Below are positions 18,627 to 27,425 of a DNA stretch of 64,000 bases, piece by piece. Origin of the DNA: a bacterium. Its GTDB lineage: Bacteria; Planctomycetota; UBA1135; UBA2386. Numbering within the stretch: position 1 is the stretch's first letter; every line of letters begins with the position of its first letter. A program made the translations under genes and the position numbers. The notes under the pieces were generated by a model. The model was not told the DNA's origin. It worked only from the letters and a program-made list of their open reading frames with translations, and did no database searches. The stretch spans positions 489,553-553,552 of the forward strand of contig JAUILN010000007.1 in the NCBI GenBank assembly GCA_030432695.1, written 5' to 3'.

Positions 18627-19640
18627 ATGGGTGCTCCTCTGAACCACCGCGCGATCGCCCTGGCGATCGCGCTCGGCGCCGCGGCCGCAAGCCCGGCGCA
18701 GGATCAGGACCGGAATCCGTTCCAGCCCTTCGACCGCGACGCCTTCGTCGCCCACGTGAAGATCCTGGGGGCCTCCGACGAGGTGATCGCCGAGTTCCTC
18801 GCCGACTGCGACGAGGGTCTCGCCGGCCGCGCCGCCGACGATCTTCTGCGCGATCTGGTGCCGGCCCTCGACGAAGCCGCGGTGCTGGCAGAGGACGGCG
18901 ATCCACGCGCGCCGATCGCGCTGCTGAAGCTGGTCCAGGACCAAGGCGCCGCCGACGGCGATGCCTACGTCCGCGCCCACGCCCGCTACCACGCCGGCCG
19001 CGCCTTCCTCGACGCCGACGACCCCGAGCGCGCGGTGGAGATCCTGACCGAGTTCCTGCGTCAGGACCGCAACCGCACCCCGCTCGACGCCGAGGTCGCG
19101 TTCTTCTACGCGACCTCGCTCGCGGACATCCCCGAACCCCAGTCGGCGGCGATCGCCTTCACCGACTACCTGCGCCTGTTCCCGACCGCGCCCGAACGGT
19201 TCCGTGCCGTCGCCATGCAGCGCAAGGCCGAACTCGAATCACAGTTCGACTCGCCGCTGCACGGTCTCGCCGACGTGATGAAGGGCGTCGAGCGCGACCT
19301 GAAGAAGACCAAGACCGGCGATCCGGTGCAGACCGAGCAGCTCGAGATCGTCGAAAAGCTCAAGGAGATCATCGAGAAGATGGAGGAGCAGGAGCGGCAG
19401 AGCAGCGGCGCTCCGGGCGGCAACCAGCCGTCGCCGGCGCCTGCCTCCAGCTCCGCGCTGTCCGAAGGAGCATCTCGGGTCGGCACGCTCGGCAAGGTGC
19501 CGGGCGTCTCCGACCGCTGGGGCGAGATGAAGGACAAGGACCGCGAGGCGATCGAGAACGAGGTCAACGCGCGGCTGAACGGTCGCTACCGCGAGCTGGT
19601 CGAGGCCTACTTCGAGTCGCTGAACAAGGGCAAGAAGTGA
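18627..19640 (+). CDS. Exported TPR-like helical protein
   Basis: 337 residues with a short signal peptide (IALAIALGAAAASPAQ). Residues about 40-210 are helical with TPR-like repeats (YHAGRAFLDADDPERAVEILTEF and FFYATSLADIPEPQSA). A coiled-coil stretch (VEKLKEIIEKMEEQER) and a Pro/Ser linker follow. The last 60 residues (VSDRWGEMKDKDREAIENE) form a compact motif typical of small exported planctomycete proteins in VWA operons, as I recall them. Role unknown, likely protein-protein interaction. GTGA overlap with the next gene. Confidence 0.7.
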   Translation: MGAPLNHRAIALAIALGAAAASPAQDQDRNPFQPFDRDAFVAHVKILGASDEVIAEFLADCDEGLAGRAADDLLRDLVPALDEAAVLAEDGDPRAPIALLKLVQDQGAADGDAYVRAHARYHAGRAFLDADDPERAVEILTEFLRQDRNRTPLDAEVAFFYATSLADIPEPQSAAIAFTDYLRLFPTAPERFRAVAMQRKAELESQFDSPLHGLADVMKGVERDLKKTKTGDPVQTEQLEIVEKLKEIIEKMEEQERQSSGAPGGNQPSPAPASSSALSEGASRVGTLGKVPGVSDRWGEMKDKDREAIENEVNARLNGRYRELVEAYFESLNKGKK

Positions 19641-20899
19641 GTCGTCGGGCGTACCCCTCCGCTACCTCGCTCCTCGCCCTGACGGTCGGTCTGGCCACCG
19701 AACTGCCGGCGCAGGAGTGGCGGATCTTCGATCTGGAAGGCACGCGGATCCCCGGCCGCCCGGTCGGCTTCGCGGACGGCGCGCTACAGATCGCGTCCGA
19801 CGGCGGGCAACGCGCGGTGGCGCTCGGCGACCTGGAGGCCCTGGAGCACACCGATGCAGCCCCGCTGGCCGGCACGCTGCCGCAGGGCCGCGTGTGGCTG
19901 CGTTCCGGGCTCGCTCTGCCGGCGCGGGCGCTCGCCGGCGTCGAATCCCCCGCCGGCGGCACCGCGGTGCGCACCGACGTCGGCCTCGGCGAGGACCACG
20001 CGGTCGACCTGCCGCTGATCAGGCTGGCCGCGCTGCGCTTCGCGTCGACCGAGAGCGCCGGTGACTACCGCGGCTTCGAGGAGGCCCTCCAGTCACCACC
20101 GACCACCGAGGATCTGCTGTTCGCGATCGACACCCGTCGCGACCGGATCACCCGGCTCTCGGTCCGCGTGCTCGGCTTCGCCGCCGGCGCCCTGCAGGTC
20201 GAGTTCCGCGGCCGCGAGGAGGCGCTGCCCTACGACCAGGTGCACGGCATCGTCCTCGGCACCGACCACGGCATCGCCCCCGAGCCGCTGGCCGAGCCGA
20301 CCGTCGCGATCACGCTGGCCCCCCGCGACGGCGCAGCCATCCACGTGGTCGGCCGGATCACCGGCCTCGCCGACGGACGACTGCGGGTCGCCACCGCCGA
20401 CGGCTTCGAGCTGCCGCTGCCGCTCGCGTCGGTGGCCCGGATCGCCGTCCGCTCCGACAAGCTCGCCTGGCTGTCGCAGCGCGAGCCCGCCAAGGCGGAG
20501 CAGGTCGCGGCCTTCGACCAGACCCGGCCCTGGCTCCGCGACCGCGCCCCCGGCGGCGAGGGCTTCGTCCTCGGCGGCGAGACCTACGGCCGCGGGCTGT
20601 GTCTGATCCCGCGCACCCGCCTGGAGTTCGCGCTCGACCCGGGCCGCTTCGACGTGTTCGAGGCGGTGGTCGGCATCGACGAGCGCGGCGGCGGTGGCCA
20701 GGCCAATGCAACGCTGCGCGTGCTCCTCGACGACGAGGTCGTGTGGGAAGCCGAGGCCGTCTCCCGCGCCACGCCCCCCGCCCGACTGCGACTGCCGCTC
20801 AACGGTGCTGCGCGCCTCGTCCTCGAGGCCGACTTCGGCAAGAACTTCGACCTCGGCGACCACTGCGCCTTCGCCCAGGCGCGGTTGCTGAAGCTCTGA
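19637..20899 (+). CDS. Exported protein with Sm/SH3-like modules and NPCBM-like domain
   Basis: 420 residues, GTG start overlapping the previous stop. The signal peptide ends near LPAQ. Three short beta modules with the pattern G-x-I-x-G-F/L-A-DG-x-L-x-V occur (about 35-75, 170-215, 235-280) and resemble those in the propeller gene at 1888-4197. The C-terminal 130 residues match the NPCBM/NEW2 carbohydrate-binding pattern: RGLCLIPRTRLEFAL, then VVGIDERGGGG, a VLLDDEVVWEA strand and a final GDHCAFAQARLL. Binding to a surface glycan or glycosylated partner is inferred. Confidence in NPCBM is good but not certain. Confidence 0.75.
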   Translation: MSRRAYPSATSLLALTVGLATELPAQEWRIFDLEGTRIPGRPVGFADGALQIASDGGQRAVALGDLEALEHTDAAPLAGTLPQGRVWLRSGLALPARALAGVESPAGGTAVRTDVGLGEDHAVDLPLIRLAALRFASTESAGDYRGFEEALQSPPTTEDLLFAIDTRRDRITRLSVRVLGFAAGALQVEFRGREEALPYDQVHGIVLGTDHGIAPEPLAEPTVAITLAPRDGAAIHVVGRITGLADGRLRVATADGFELPLPLASVARIAVRSDKLAWLSQREPAKAEQVAAFDQTRPWLRDRAPGGEGFVLGGETYGRGLCLIPRTRLEFALDPGRFDVFEAVVGIDERGGGGQANATLRVLLDDEVVWEAEAVSRATPPARLRLPLNGAARLVLEADFGKNFDLGDHCAFAQARLLKL

Positions 20900-20935
20900 T
20901 CCCGCGGCCGCTCTGCGCGGCCAGCCAACTGGTCC

Positions 20936-20940
20936 GGAGG
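20936..20940 (+). promoter_or_regulatory. Shine-Dalgarno GGAGG deciding a TTG start
   Basis: GGAGG, 6-nt spacer, TTG at 20947. It fixes the start of the active HtrA-like gene 116 codons downstream of the ORF-track start. Confidence 0.8.
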
Positions 20941-20946
20941 ACCGCC

Positions 20947-22716
20947 TTGTTCTTCCCCCGCCTAGACCACCGCGTGCTGCGGCAAGTCGCCCGTTCGAGC
21001 CTGGTCCTCGGCATCGCGAGCCTGCCGCTCGCCGCCCAGGACGACTCCGACACCGATCTCGACCGCGTCCTCGCCGCCCAGGCGCGCCGCATCGCGACCA
21101 TGCAGAAGGTCGCACCCGCGGTCTGCTCGGTGATGTCGATGGACGCACCGGGCGGCGGCTCGGGCGTGGTCATCGACCCGCTCGGCTTCGTGCTGACCAA
21201 CTTCCACGTGGTCGGCAAGCCCGACGTCACGGTGATGAAGGTCGGCATGCCCGACGGCCGGCTCTACCGCGCCGAGGTGCTCGGCATCGACCCGGGCTCC
21301 GACCTCGCGGTGCTGCTGCTCGAACCGCAGGCGGGCGAACCCCGCGAGTTCCCGTCGGCGCCGCTCGGTGACAGCCAGGAGCTGCTGGTCGGCGAGACGG
21401 TGTTCGCCATGGGCAACCCGTTCCTGCTCGCCACCGACTTCGCACCCACCACCACCTTCGGCATCGTCTCCGGCACCCGCCGCTACCAGCCGGGCGGCGG
21501 CAACCGGATGCTGGTCTACCCCGACTGCATCCAGGTCGACGCGCCGGTGAACCCCGGCAACTCGGGTGGCCCGCTGTTCGACATGCAGGGCCGGGTGGTG
21601 GGCATCAACGGCCGCATCTCGATCCAGGACCAGCGCGGTCGGGTCAACGTCGGCGTCGGCTTCGCGATCGCCAGCCACCAGATCCGCAACTTCCTCGCCG
21701 ACCTGATGGCCGGCCGCCACGCCGAGCACGGCACGCTCGACCTCAACGCCTGGTTCATGAGCGGCGAGGCGATGGGTGGCAGCCGCGAGCCCGGGGTGTT
21801 CGTGCAGTCGATCTTCGAGGACTCGAAGGTCATCGACCACGGCATCGGTCTCGGCGACGAGCTGCTGACCTTCAACGGCACGCGGATCCGCAGCGCCAAC
21901 CAGCTCGCGACCCTGATCGGCGTGCTGCCGGCCGGCGCCTGGGTCGAGCTCACGTTCCGCCACCGCGACGACGACGGCAGCTTCGGACCGGTGCAGCGCG
22001 CCGAGTTCCCGGTGCGCCGCCTCGACACCGGCTCCAGCAACGACGAGCGGCTGGCCTCGGCACCGCACCGCGAGCTGGCCCTGCAGGCCCTGGCGCGTCC
22101 GGTCGGCGGCGGGGAGGAGCCGGCCGAGGGCGTGACCCTGACGATCCGCGGGCCGGCCGACGACGGCGGCGAGGAGCTGGTGATGCTCCGCCGCAGCGGC
22201 GCGATGTTGCGCATCGACTACCAGGGCGGCAGCAACGACGGACTGGCGCTCATCCACCGCGGCGACGGCGACGCCTTCGCGATCGCCAAGGACGGCACGG
22301 TCACCGATGCCACCGCCGAGCAAGCCGCCAAGCTGAGCCGGATCCTGCAGACCAACCCGTGGCTCGGCCGTGGCCCGCAACAGCGCGAACTCCTGCAGCT
22401 CGACGCCGAGGGCACCGAGCTCCGGGATGGAGTGATGGCCAGTGGAGAATTGGTCGGCGGCGTCATGGTCGGCAACGCGCCGGGCTTCCGGGTCCGCCTG
22501 CCGGGCGACGGCCAGCGCGAGGTGTTCTTCGGCCTGGAGGGCCAGCCGCTCGGCTGCGTCTACCGCGACCCGCTGCAGCGCGCGCTGATCGAGCTGCGCG
22601 GCACCGGCGAAGGTTCCCGCATCCTGGTCGACGGCGTCCTCGCCGCGGGCTGGCGCATCGACGCGCCGGTGTTCGAGGCCGTGCCCGCAACGCTGTTCGA
22701 GAGGCCCACCCGATGA
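20947..22716 (+). CDS. HtrA/DegP-like trypsin-fold serine protease (intact triad)
   Basis: 589 residues from a TTG start with strong ribosome site; signal peptide through LPLAAQ. The catalytic triad is complete: His87 in TNFHVV, Asp119 in GSDLAVL, Ser206 in GNSGGPLF, with normal spacing. A PDZ-like domain follows (about 270-350: GVFVQSIFEDSKVIDHGIGLGDEL). The last 220 residues are an extra beta-rich extension not usual in DegP. Periplasmic proteolysis or chaperone function is expected. It is the first of three consecutive HtrA-like genes coupled by ATGA overlaps, and the only one able to be catalytic. Confidence 0.9.
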   Translation: MFFPRLDHRVLRQVARSSLVLGIASLPLAAQDDSDTDLDRVLAAQARRIATMQKVAPAVCSVMSMDAPGGGSGVVIDPLGFVLTNFHVVGKPDVTVMKVGMPDGRLYRAEVLGIDPGSDLAVLLLEPQAGEPREFPSAPLGDSQELLVGETVFAMGNPFLLATDFAPTTTFGIVSGTRRYQPGGGNRMLVYPDCIQVDAPVNPGNSGGPLFDMQGRVVGINGRISIQDQRGRVNVGVGFAIASHQIRNFLADLMAGRHAEHGTLDLNAWFMSGEAMGGSREPGVFVQSIFEDSKVIDHGIGLGDELLTFNGTRIRSANQLATLIGVLPAGAWVELTFRHRDDDGSFGPVQRAEFPVRRLDTGSSNDERLASAPHRELALQALARPVGGGEEPAEGVTLTIRGPADDGGEELVMLRRSGAMLRIDYQGGSNDGLALIHRGDGDAFAIAKDGTVTDATAEQAAKLSRILQTNPWLGRGPQQRELLQLDAEGTELRDGVMASGELVGGVMVGNAPGFRVRLPGDGQREVFFGLEGQPLGCVYRDPLQRALIELRGTGEGSRILVDGVLAAGWRIDAPVFEAVPATLFERPTR

Positions 22717-23771
22717 ACGCGCTCGCTCCGACCCGTCTCGCCGTGCTGTCCCTCGGGGTCACCTGCGCCGGCCTCCTGCCCGCCCAGGGCGACGCGTACG
22801 CCTTCGCCGAGCGCCAGCCCCGCACCGAGCTCGAGCGCCTGATCGACAGCCGCATGCCGAGCGTGGTGAAGGTCCACGGCGCCTCGGGACTGCGCACCAT
22901 CCTGCCCTACGCCACCGGCGTGGTGGTCAGCGCCGAGGGCCACATCCTCACCCTCGACCTGGTGATGGTGCAGCGCGACAAGACCCGCGTGGTGCTGGCC
23001 GACGGTTCGGTGCACCTCGCCGAGCTGCTGCCGCCCGAGACCGACCTCGGCGTGCGCCTGTTGAAGATCGATCCGGCCGAGTGCACCACGCCGCTGGTGC
23101 CGCTGGAACTCACCGACGACGTGCCGCCCAACGGCACCTTCGTGTTCTCGCTCGGCAATGCGTTCCGCCTGGCGGAGTTCTCCGAGAAGCTGTCGGCGAC
23201 CTTCGGCGTGGTCACCGCCACCGCCACCACAGGCTTGCGCTACCAGCTCAGCGACGTCGAGTACGACGGCCGGCTGATCCTCACCGACGCCGCCAACAAC
23301 CCGGGCCACTACGGCGGCGCGCTGTTCACCCTCGACGGCCGGTGGATCGGCCTGAACGCGCGGATCACCGAGTCGAAGGAGACCAACACGCTGGTCTCCG
23401 CTGCGATCCCCGTGGCCGACCTGCGGGCCTACATCGAGCGTTACACCGGCGACGGACCGGTGCTGGTCGTCGACGACGAGGAGGAGGCCGCGGTCGAGCC
23501 CGGCTACCACGGCATCGTGCTGTTCGACCACGGCGGCCGCCGCTCGCCACCGGCCTACGTCGAGCGCGTCGAGCGCCGCTCGCCGGGGCGCGATCTCGGG
23601 CTCCGTCCCGACGACCTGATCGTCCGCGTCGGTCGCCAGACGATCCGGAGCTGCAAGGAGTTCGACTCGGTCCTCGCCGAGCTGCCAGCCGGCAGCGAGG
23701 TCGAGGTGACCTGGAAGCGCGGCACCGAGGTGCTGCGCGGCAAGATGACCCTGACGGAGGCGAAGCGATGA
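22713..23771 (+). CDS. HtrA-like pseudoprotease with PDZ domain (copy 2)
   Basis: 352 residues; ATG overlaps the previous stop. A signal peptide precedes a trypsin-like fold. The catalytic His position reads LTLDLVMV (no His), the Asp position is kept (TDLGVRLLKID), and the Ser motif GNSGG has become PGHYGG with Tyr200 in place of Ser. It therefore cannot be a conventional serine protease. A PDZ domain with the carboxylate-loop-like GLRPDDLIVRV forms the C-terminus. Likely role: a regulatory or substrate-binding partner of the active protease encoded just upstream. Confidence 0.85.
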   Translation: MNALAPTRLAVLSLGVTCAGLLPAQGDAYAFAERQPRTELERLIDSRMPSVVKVHGASGLRTILPYATGVVVSAEGHILTLDLVMVQRDKTRVVLADGSVHLAELLPPETDLGVRLLKIDPAECTTPLVPLELTDDVPPNGTFVFSLGNAFRLAEFSEKLSATFGVVTATATTGLRYQLSDVEYDGRLILTDAANNPGHYGGALFTLDGRWIGLNARITESKETNTLVSAAIPVADLRAYIERYTGDGPVLVVDDEEEAAVEPGYHGIVLFDHGGRRSPPAYVERVERRSPGRDLGLRPDDLIVRVGRQTIRSCKEFDSVLAELPAGSEVEVTWKRGTEVLRGKMTLTEAKR

Positions 23772-25165
23772 AGCGCGCGATTCCGGCGACTCTCGCCACG
23801 CTGACCTGCACCCTGCTGGCGCCCCACGCCATCGCCCAACTGCCCCGCGGCGTCGACGACCCGATGGAGCTGGTCGCGCTGCAGCGCGTGCTCCGCGCCG
23901 CGATGGAGGCCAACGCCGACACCACGGTGCGCATCGAGACCTTCGGCGGCGTGCGCCGCGTGCTGGCCGGCAACTCGGGTCCCCAGGACGGCATCGCCGG
24001 CCCGACCCCGCAGTGGAAGCCCAAGCAGGAGTGGCTCGACGACCTGTTCGGCAAGATCGACCCCGACCGCTTCGCCGAGCTGTGGAAGGACGCCGGCCTC
24101 GACCCGAAGCCCGACGGCGAGGCCTTCGAGGCCAAGGACCTGCTCCAGCTCGGCCCCGAGCGGCTGAAGAAGCTGATGGAGGAGCACGAGGTCGGACCCT
24201 GGGCACCGAAGGACGCCGGCGAGCAGAAGAAGCCCGGCCTCGGTCCGCTGGTCCAGCCCGGCTTCCTCCAGGCCCAGGGCGCCACCACCGGCGTGATCCT
24301 GAGCTCCGACGGCTGGATCGTGGTGTCGCGCTTCGCGCTCAACTTCGACCCGTCGACGATCCTGGTCACGCTGCCCGACGGCCGCAGCTTCACCGCGGTC
24401 CGCGGCGGCGAAGACGTCAGCCGGGGCCTCGCCTTGCTGAAGATCGACGCCGAGGGCCTGCCGACCCCGACCCTCGCAGACCCCCGCGAGGTCCAGGTCG
24501 GCCAGTGGGCCTTCGCACTCGGCCGCACCTTCGCCGAAGGCCGGCTGCCGAGCGTCCACATCGGCATCGTCTCGGCCACCGAGCGCCTGTTCGGTAGAGC
24601 CCTGCAGATCGACGCCAACACCTCGCCGGCCAACTACGGCGGTCCGGTGGTCGACGTCCACGGCAAGGTCCTCGGCATCGCGGTGCCGCTGTCGCCCTCG
24701 GGCCGCGACGCCGGCGTCGACTGGTACGACTCCGGCATCGGCTTCGCCGTCCCACTCACCGGCATCGGCCCGCTCCTCGATCGGATGAAGCTCGGCGAGG
24801 TCCTCGAGCGCGGCTGGCTCGGCATCCAGCTCGACGGCAAGCACCTCGGCCCCGGCGCCGTGCTGCAGTCGGTGCTCCCCGACAGCCCCGCCGCACTCGC
24901 CGGCCTGAAGCCCAAGGACACGATCGTGGTCGTCGACGGCGAGCAGGTCCGCAATCCCTTCCACCTGCAGATCCTGGTGTCCCGCCACATGGCCGGCGAC
25001 CCGCTGCACGTCGAGTTCCAGCGCGGCGACGCCGAGCCCACCTCGATCACCGTGTTCCTCGCCGAGGCACCGAGCAAGGAGCAGGAGGCGGTGTCGCGCA
25101 GCGAGGAGACGTTCGAGCTGCCGTGGGAAGGCGATCAGCCGGCGGAGCCGGACGGGGGGCGGTGA
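23768..25165 (+). CDS. HtrA-like pseudoprotease with PDZ domain (copy 3)
   Basis: 465 residues; ATGA overlap with copy 2; signal peptide through HAIAQ. An insertion of about 90 charged residues (KQEWLDDLFGKIDPDRFAEL region) precedes the protease core. All three catalytic positions are lost: the His site reads IVVSRFAL, the Asp site VSRGLALL, and the Ser site ANYGGP with Tyr290. The C-terminal PDZ domain (GWLGIQLDGKHLGPG through AGLKPKDTIVVVDG) is well preserved, so the fold is under selection. It is the last gene of the block, 13 nt from a convergent methyltransferase gene. Confidence 0.85.
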   Translation: MKRAIPATLATLTCTLLAPHAIAQLPRGVDDPMELVALQRVLRAAMEANADTTVRIETFGGVRRVLAGNSGPQDGIAGPTPQWKPKQEWLDDLFGKIDPDRFAELWKDAGLDPKPDGEAFEAKDLLQLGPERLKKLMEEHEVGPWAPKDAGEQKKPGLGPLVQPGFLQAQGATTGVILSSDGWIVVSRFALNFDPSTILVTLPDGRSFTAVRGGEDVSRGLALLKIDAEGLPTPTLADPREVQVGQWAFALGRTFAEGRLPSVHIGIVSATERLFGRALQIDANTSPANYGGPVVDVHGKVLGIAVPLSPSGRDAGVDWYDSGIGFAVPLTGIGPLLDRMKLGEVLERGWLGIQLDGKHLGPGAVLQSVLPDSPAALAGLKPKDTIVVVDGEQVRNPFHLQILVSRHMAGDPLHVEFQRGDAEPTSITVFLAEAPSKEQEAVSRSEETFELPWEGDQPAEPDGGR

Positions 25166-25178
25166 GGCAAGACCCAGA

Positions 25179-25913
25179 TCAAGTCGGCCCGACCACCACC
25201 GCGCACGACCCGTTACGCGACCAGCCGTCGCGGGCGATGCGCTCGCGCAAGCGGCGGTAGGCCGCGCGGTCGGCGACCGTGCCCACCGCGTCGAGCTCCG
25301 GCAGGCACTCGGCATCGAGTTCGGCGAGCGGTCGCGGTGCCAAGCGGAACCAGCGCTCGGTGCGGGTCATCGACCAGCCAGCCGGCAGCAGCGACGCGAG
25401 CTGCTCGGGTGAGAGGTTCGGGCGGTGCACGCGGCCCCGCCGCTCGTGCAGGCGCTTGACCAGCAGGTCGACCTCGAGCGCGAGCCGCTGCGAGGGGATC
25501 GACTCGTCGAACCAGGGCTCGGCGAGGACCAGCGCCTGGCAGGCGACGCGGGCCGCCTCGGCGAAGGCGGACCTGGGGTCGGCGAGGTGGTGGGGGACGT
25601 GGCGCATCGCGACCACGTCGAAGGAACCGTCGGCGCACGGCAGGGCGGTCGCGTCGCCGGTGCTGGCGGTCAGGCCGAGGGCCCGGGCGGCCGCGGCGGA
25701 GGCACGGTCGTCGAGGCCCTGCGCATCGATCCCGGCCCGCCGGAGTCGCGCCAGGACCGCTCCCGCGCCGCAGCCCACGTCGAGCACCGAGGCCGGTCGG
25801 AGACCCGCGACGAGCGCCGCAAACCGGTCTCGGAGCCAGTCTACGTGGGCAGACTGCGCAACTTGCGCTTCAGCGCATCCAGAATCACCGGACGACTCGA
25901 CCAAAATCGCCAT
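25179..25913 (-). CDS. Class I SAM-dependent methyltransferase
   Basis: 244 residues, ATG start. Motif I VLDVGCGAGAVL lies at about 43-54, then an acidic residue ends strand 2 (AQGLDD). DGSFDVVAMRHVPHHLADP gives the motif II/III pattern of the Methyltransf_11 group. The substrate cannot be told from sequence; this subgroup often acts on small molecules or quinone-like precursors. It is convergent with the HtrA-like genes and divergent from the unknown gene at 26102. Confidence 0.85.
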   Translation of the reverse strand: MAILVESSGDSGCAEAQVAQSAHVDWLRDRFAALVAGLRPASVLDVGCGAGAVLARLRRAGIDAQGLDDRASAAAARALGLTASTGDATALPCADGSFDVVAMRHVPHHLADPRSAFAEAARVACQALVLAEPWFDESIPSQRLALEVDLLVKRLHERRGRVHRPNLSPEQLASLLPAGWSMTRTERWFRLAPRPLAELDAECLPELDAVGTVADRAAYRRLRERIARDGWSRNGSCAVVVGPT

Positions 25914-26101
25914 GATCGCTGCAAGCTACTTTGCCAAAGGGAATTGCGCTTGGCGGATTGTCGACACCAGGATCCTTCGGGGACCGCCGGGTTTCCGGCG
26001 AGAAGCCCAGTGCGTAACCTGGATCGTCTGCCTTGGCACCACCGCGCCCGAGTGGTGGACCCATGCTCCTTCGATCCCGATCCGCTCGGTGATCCGCCGT
26101 C

Positions 26102-27334
26102 ATGATCCTGCGTCGCTGCACCGCCCGAGACCCCGACCGGCCGCTTTGGCCGACGCACGGGACGTGGGAGAGCGACGCGTTGTATCGCGAGCTGCGCGAG
26201 GCGGTGCTCGATCTCGAAGATCGATGGACGCGCGGCACGTTGAAGCCGGTGCAGGTCGACGATCCCGAGCTGCTCGCCTGCATCGGTCCCGAACTCGGCA
26301 ACACCTACCGCAACCTCGCAGCCAAGGCGCCGCGCGGTGACCTCGAGTTCCGCCGGCAGACGATCCTCGCGCTGCTCGAGCAGCTCCGCGACAGCGTGTT
26401 CCGGGTCGAGCGCTGGTGCGCGTTCGCCTCGGTCGACGGCAGCCACGGTCGGCGTGCCGCCTACGCCACGTGGATCGGTGAGCAGGCGAATGTCGCCGAC
26501 CCGACGGTCAGCGAACCCGCGGTCGTGCAACGCCGCGACCAGCTCCTCGCCCGCCGCTTCTGGGGCCTGGGCTTCCTGAACGACGACGTCGACGCCACCG
26601 ACGCCCTGTCGCGCCGCAGCGTCCACGCCGGAGTGGCGCGCTTCGCCTGCGACATCACCGACGTCGCCAAGGTGCTGAAGCGTCCGGCGCGCGGCGTCGG
26701 CTCGATGGTCCCCGACCACGGCGACCGCCGCTTCGAGCAGCTGATGCTCGACATCCTCGACGAGAACAACCCCCGCGCCCGGCCAGCACGCCTGCGCGAG
26801 GACTTCTGCCAGAAGACCGACCTGCGGGTGCGCTACCCCGGATTGCAGCGACCCAAGGGTGCGCGGGTCCAGGTGAAGTCGGCGTCGATCCTCGCGGTCC
26901 ACGCCGAACGCATCGCCAGCATCCGCAACCCGGAGCAGTTGGTGATCCTGTCGCCGGTCGAGCTCGCGCGCTTCGTCGAGCGGCAGCCCGCCGCCGGCGA
27001 GGACCGCGCGCTCGACCATGAGGCGCTGCGGGCGGTCTGGGATGCCCTGCCCGATCAACCGGCCAGCACCGAAGACCTCAGCCAATCGATCTCGCGGGTC
27101 CTGTGGAACGCGATCTCCGCTCCGCTGGCCGACCCGCGCGGACCGATGGGGCTGGTTCCTGCGCCGATCCGCGACCTGATCCGGACCTTCGTCCGCGAGC
27201 GGGCCTTCTTGTCGACCGCGTCGTTGCGCCGCGAGCTGGAGAACGGTGCCGAGGTCAGCCAGGGCAGCGACGGCCGGCTCCGCTACCGCAGCGGACGCCG
27301 CAGCGAGGCGGGCGAGAGCGCGGCGCAGGCCTGA
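26102..27334 (+). CDS. Unknown cytoplasmic protein, 410 aa
   Basis: No signal peptide or membrane segment, and I do not recognise a family. It is rich in Arg, Asp and Leu and mostly helical. Visible conserved-looking patches are PELGNTYRNLAAKAPRGD, a segment DFCQKTDLRVRYPGL, and a C-terminal stretch RERAFLSTASLRRELE followed by a basic tail. Codon use matches its neighbours. It lies 91 nt upstream of the nadA-like gene on the same strand, so co-transcription is possible. A 188-nt region before it, locally less GC-rich, is a plausible promoter. Confidence 0.6.
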   Translation: MILRRCTARDPDRPLWPTHGTWESDALYRELREAVLDLEDRWTRGTLKPVQVDDPELLACIGPELGNTYRNLAAKAPRGDLEFRRQTILALLEQLRDSVFRVERWCAFASVDGSHGRRAAYATWIGEQANVADPTVSEPAVVQRRDQLLARRFWGLGFLNDDVDATDALSRRSVHAGVARFACDITDVAKVLKRPARGVGSMVPDHGDRRFEQLMLDILDENNPRARPARLREDFCQKTDLRVRYPGLQRPKGARVQVKSASILAVHAERIASIRNPEQLVILSPVELARFVERQPAAGEDRALDHEALRAVWDALPDQPASTEDLSQSISRVLWNAISAPLADPRGPMGLVPAPIRDLIRTFVRERAFLSTASLRRELENGAEVSQGSDGRLRYRSGRRSEAGESAAQA

Positions 27335-27425
27335 ACCGGTCCCCGGTCACCCGCGCCGATAGCCCGCTCGCCGGATCCGCCCCTTGGCCCGGTCGACCCG
27401 TCATCCGACAATGCCAGGTTCCCCG

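Noticed and set aside
22713-25165. Reading the second and third HtrA genes as pseudogenes
   Set aside because: Both have intact frames, signal peptides, well-kept PDZ domains and coupled starts; only the catalytic positions changed, which fits pseudoenzymes rather than decay.
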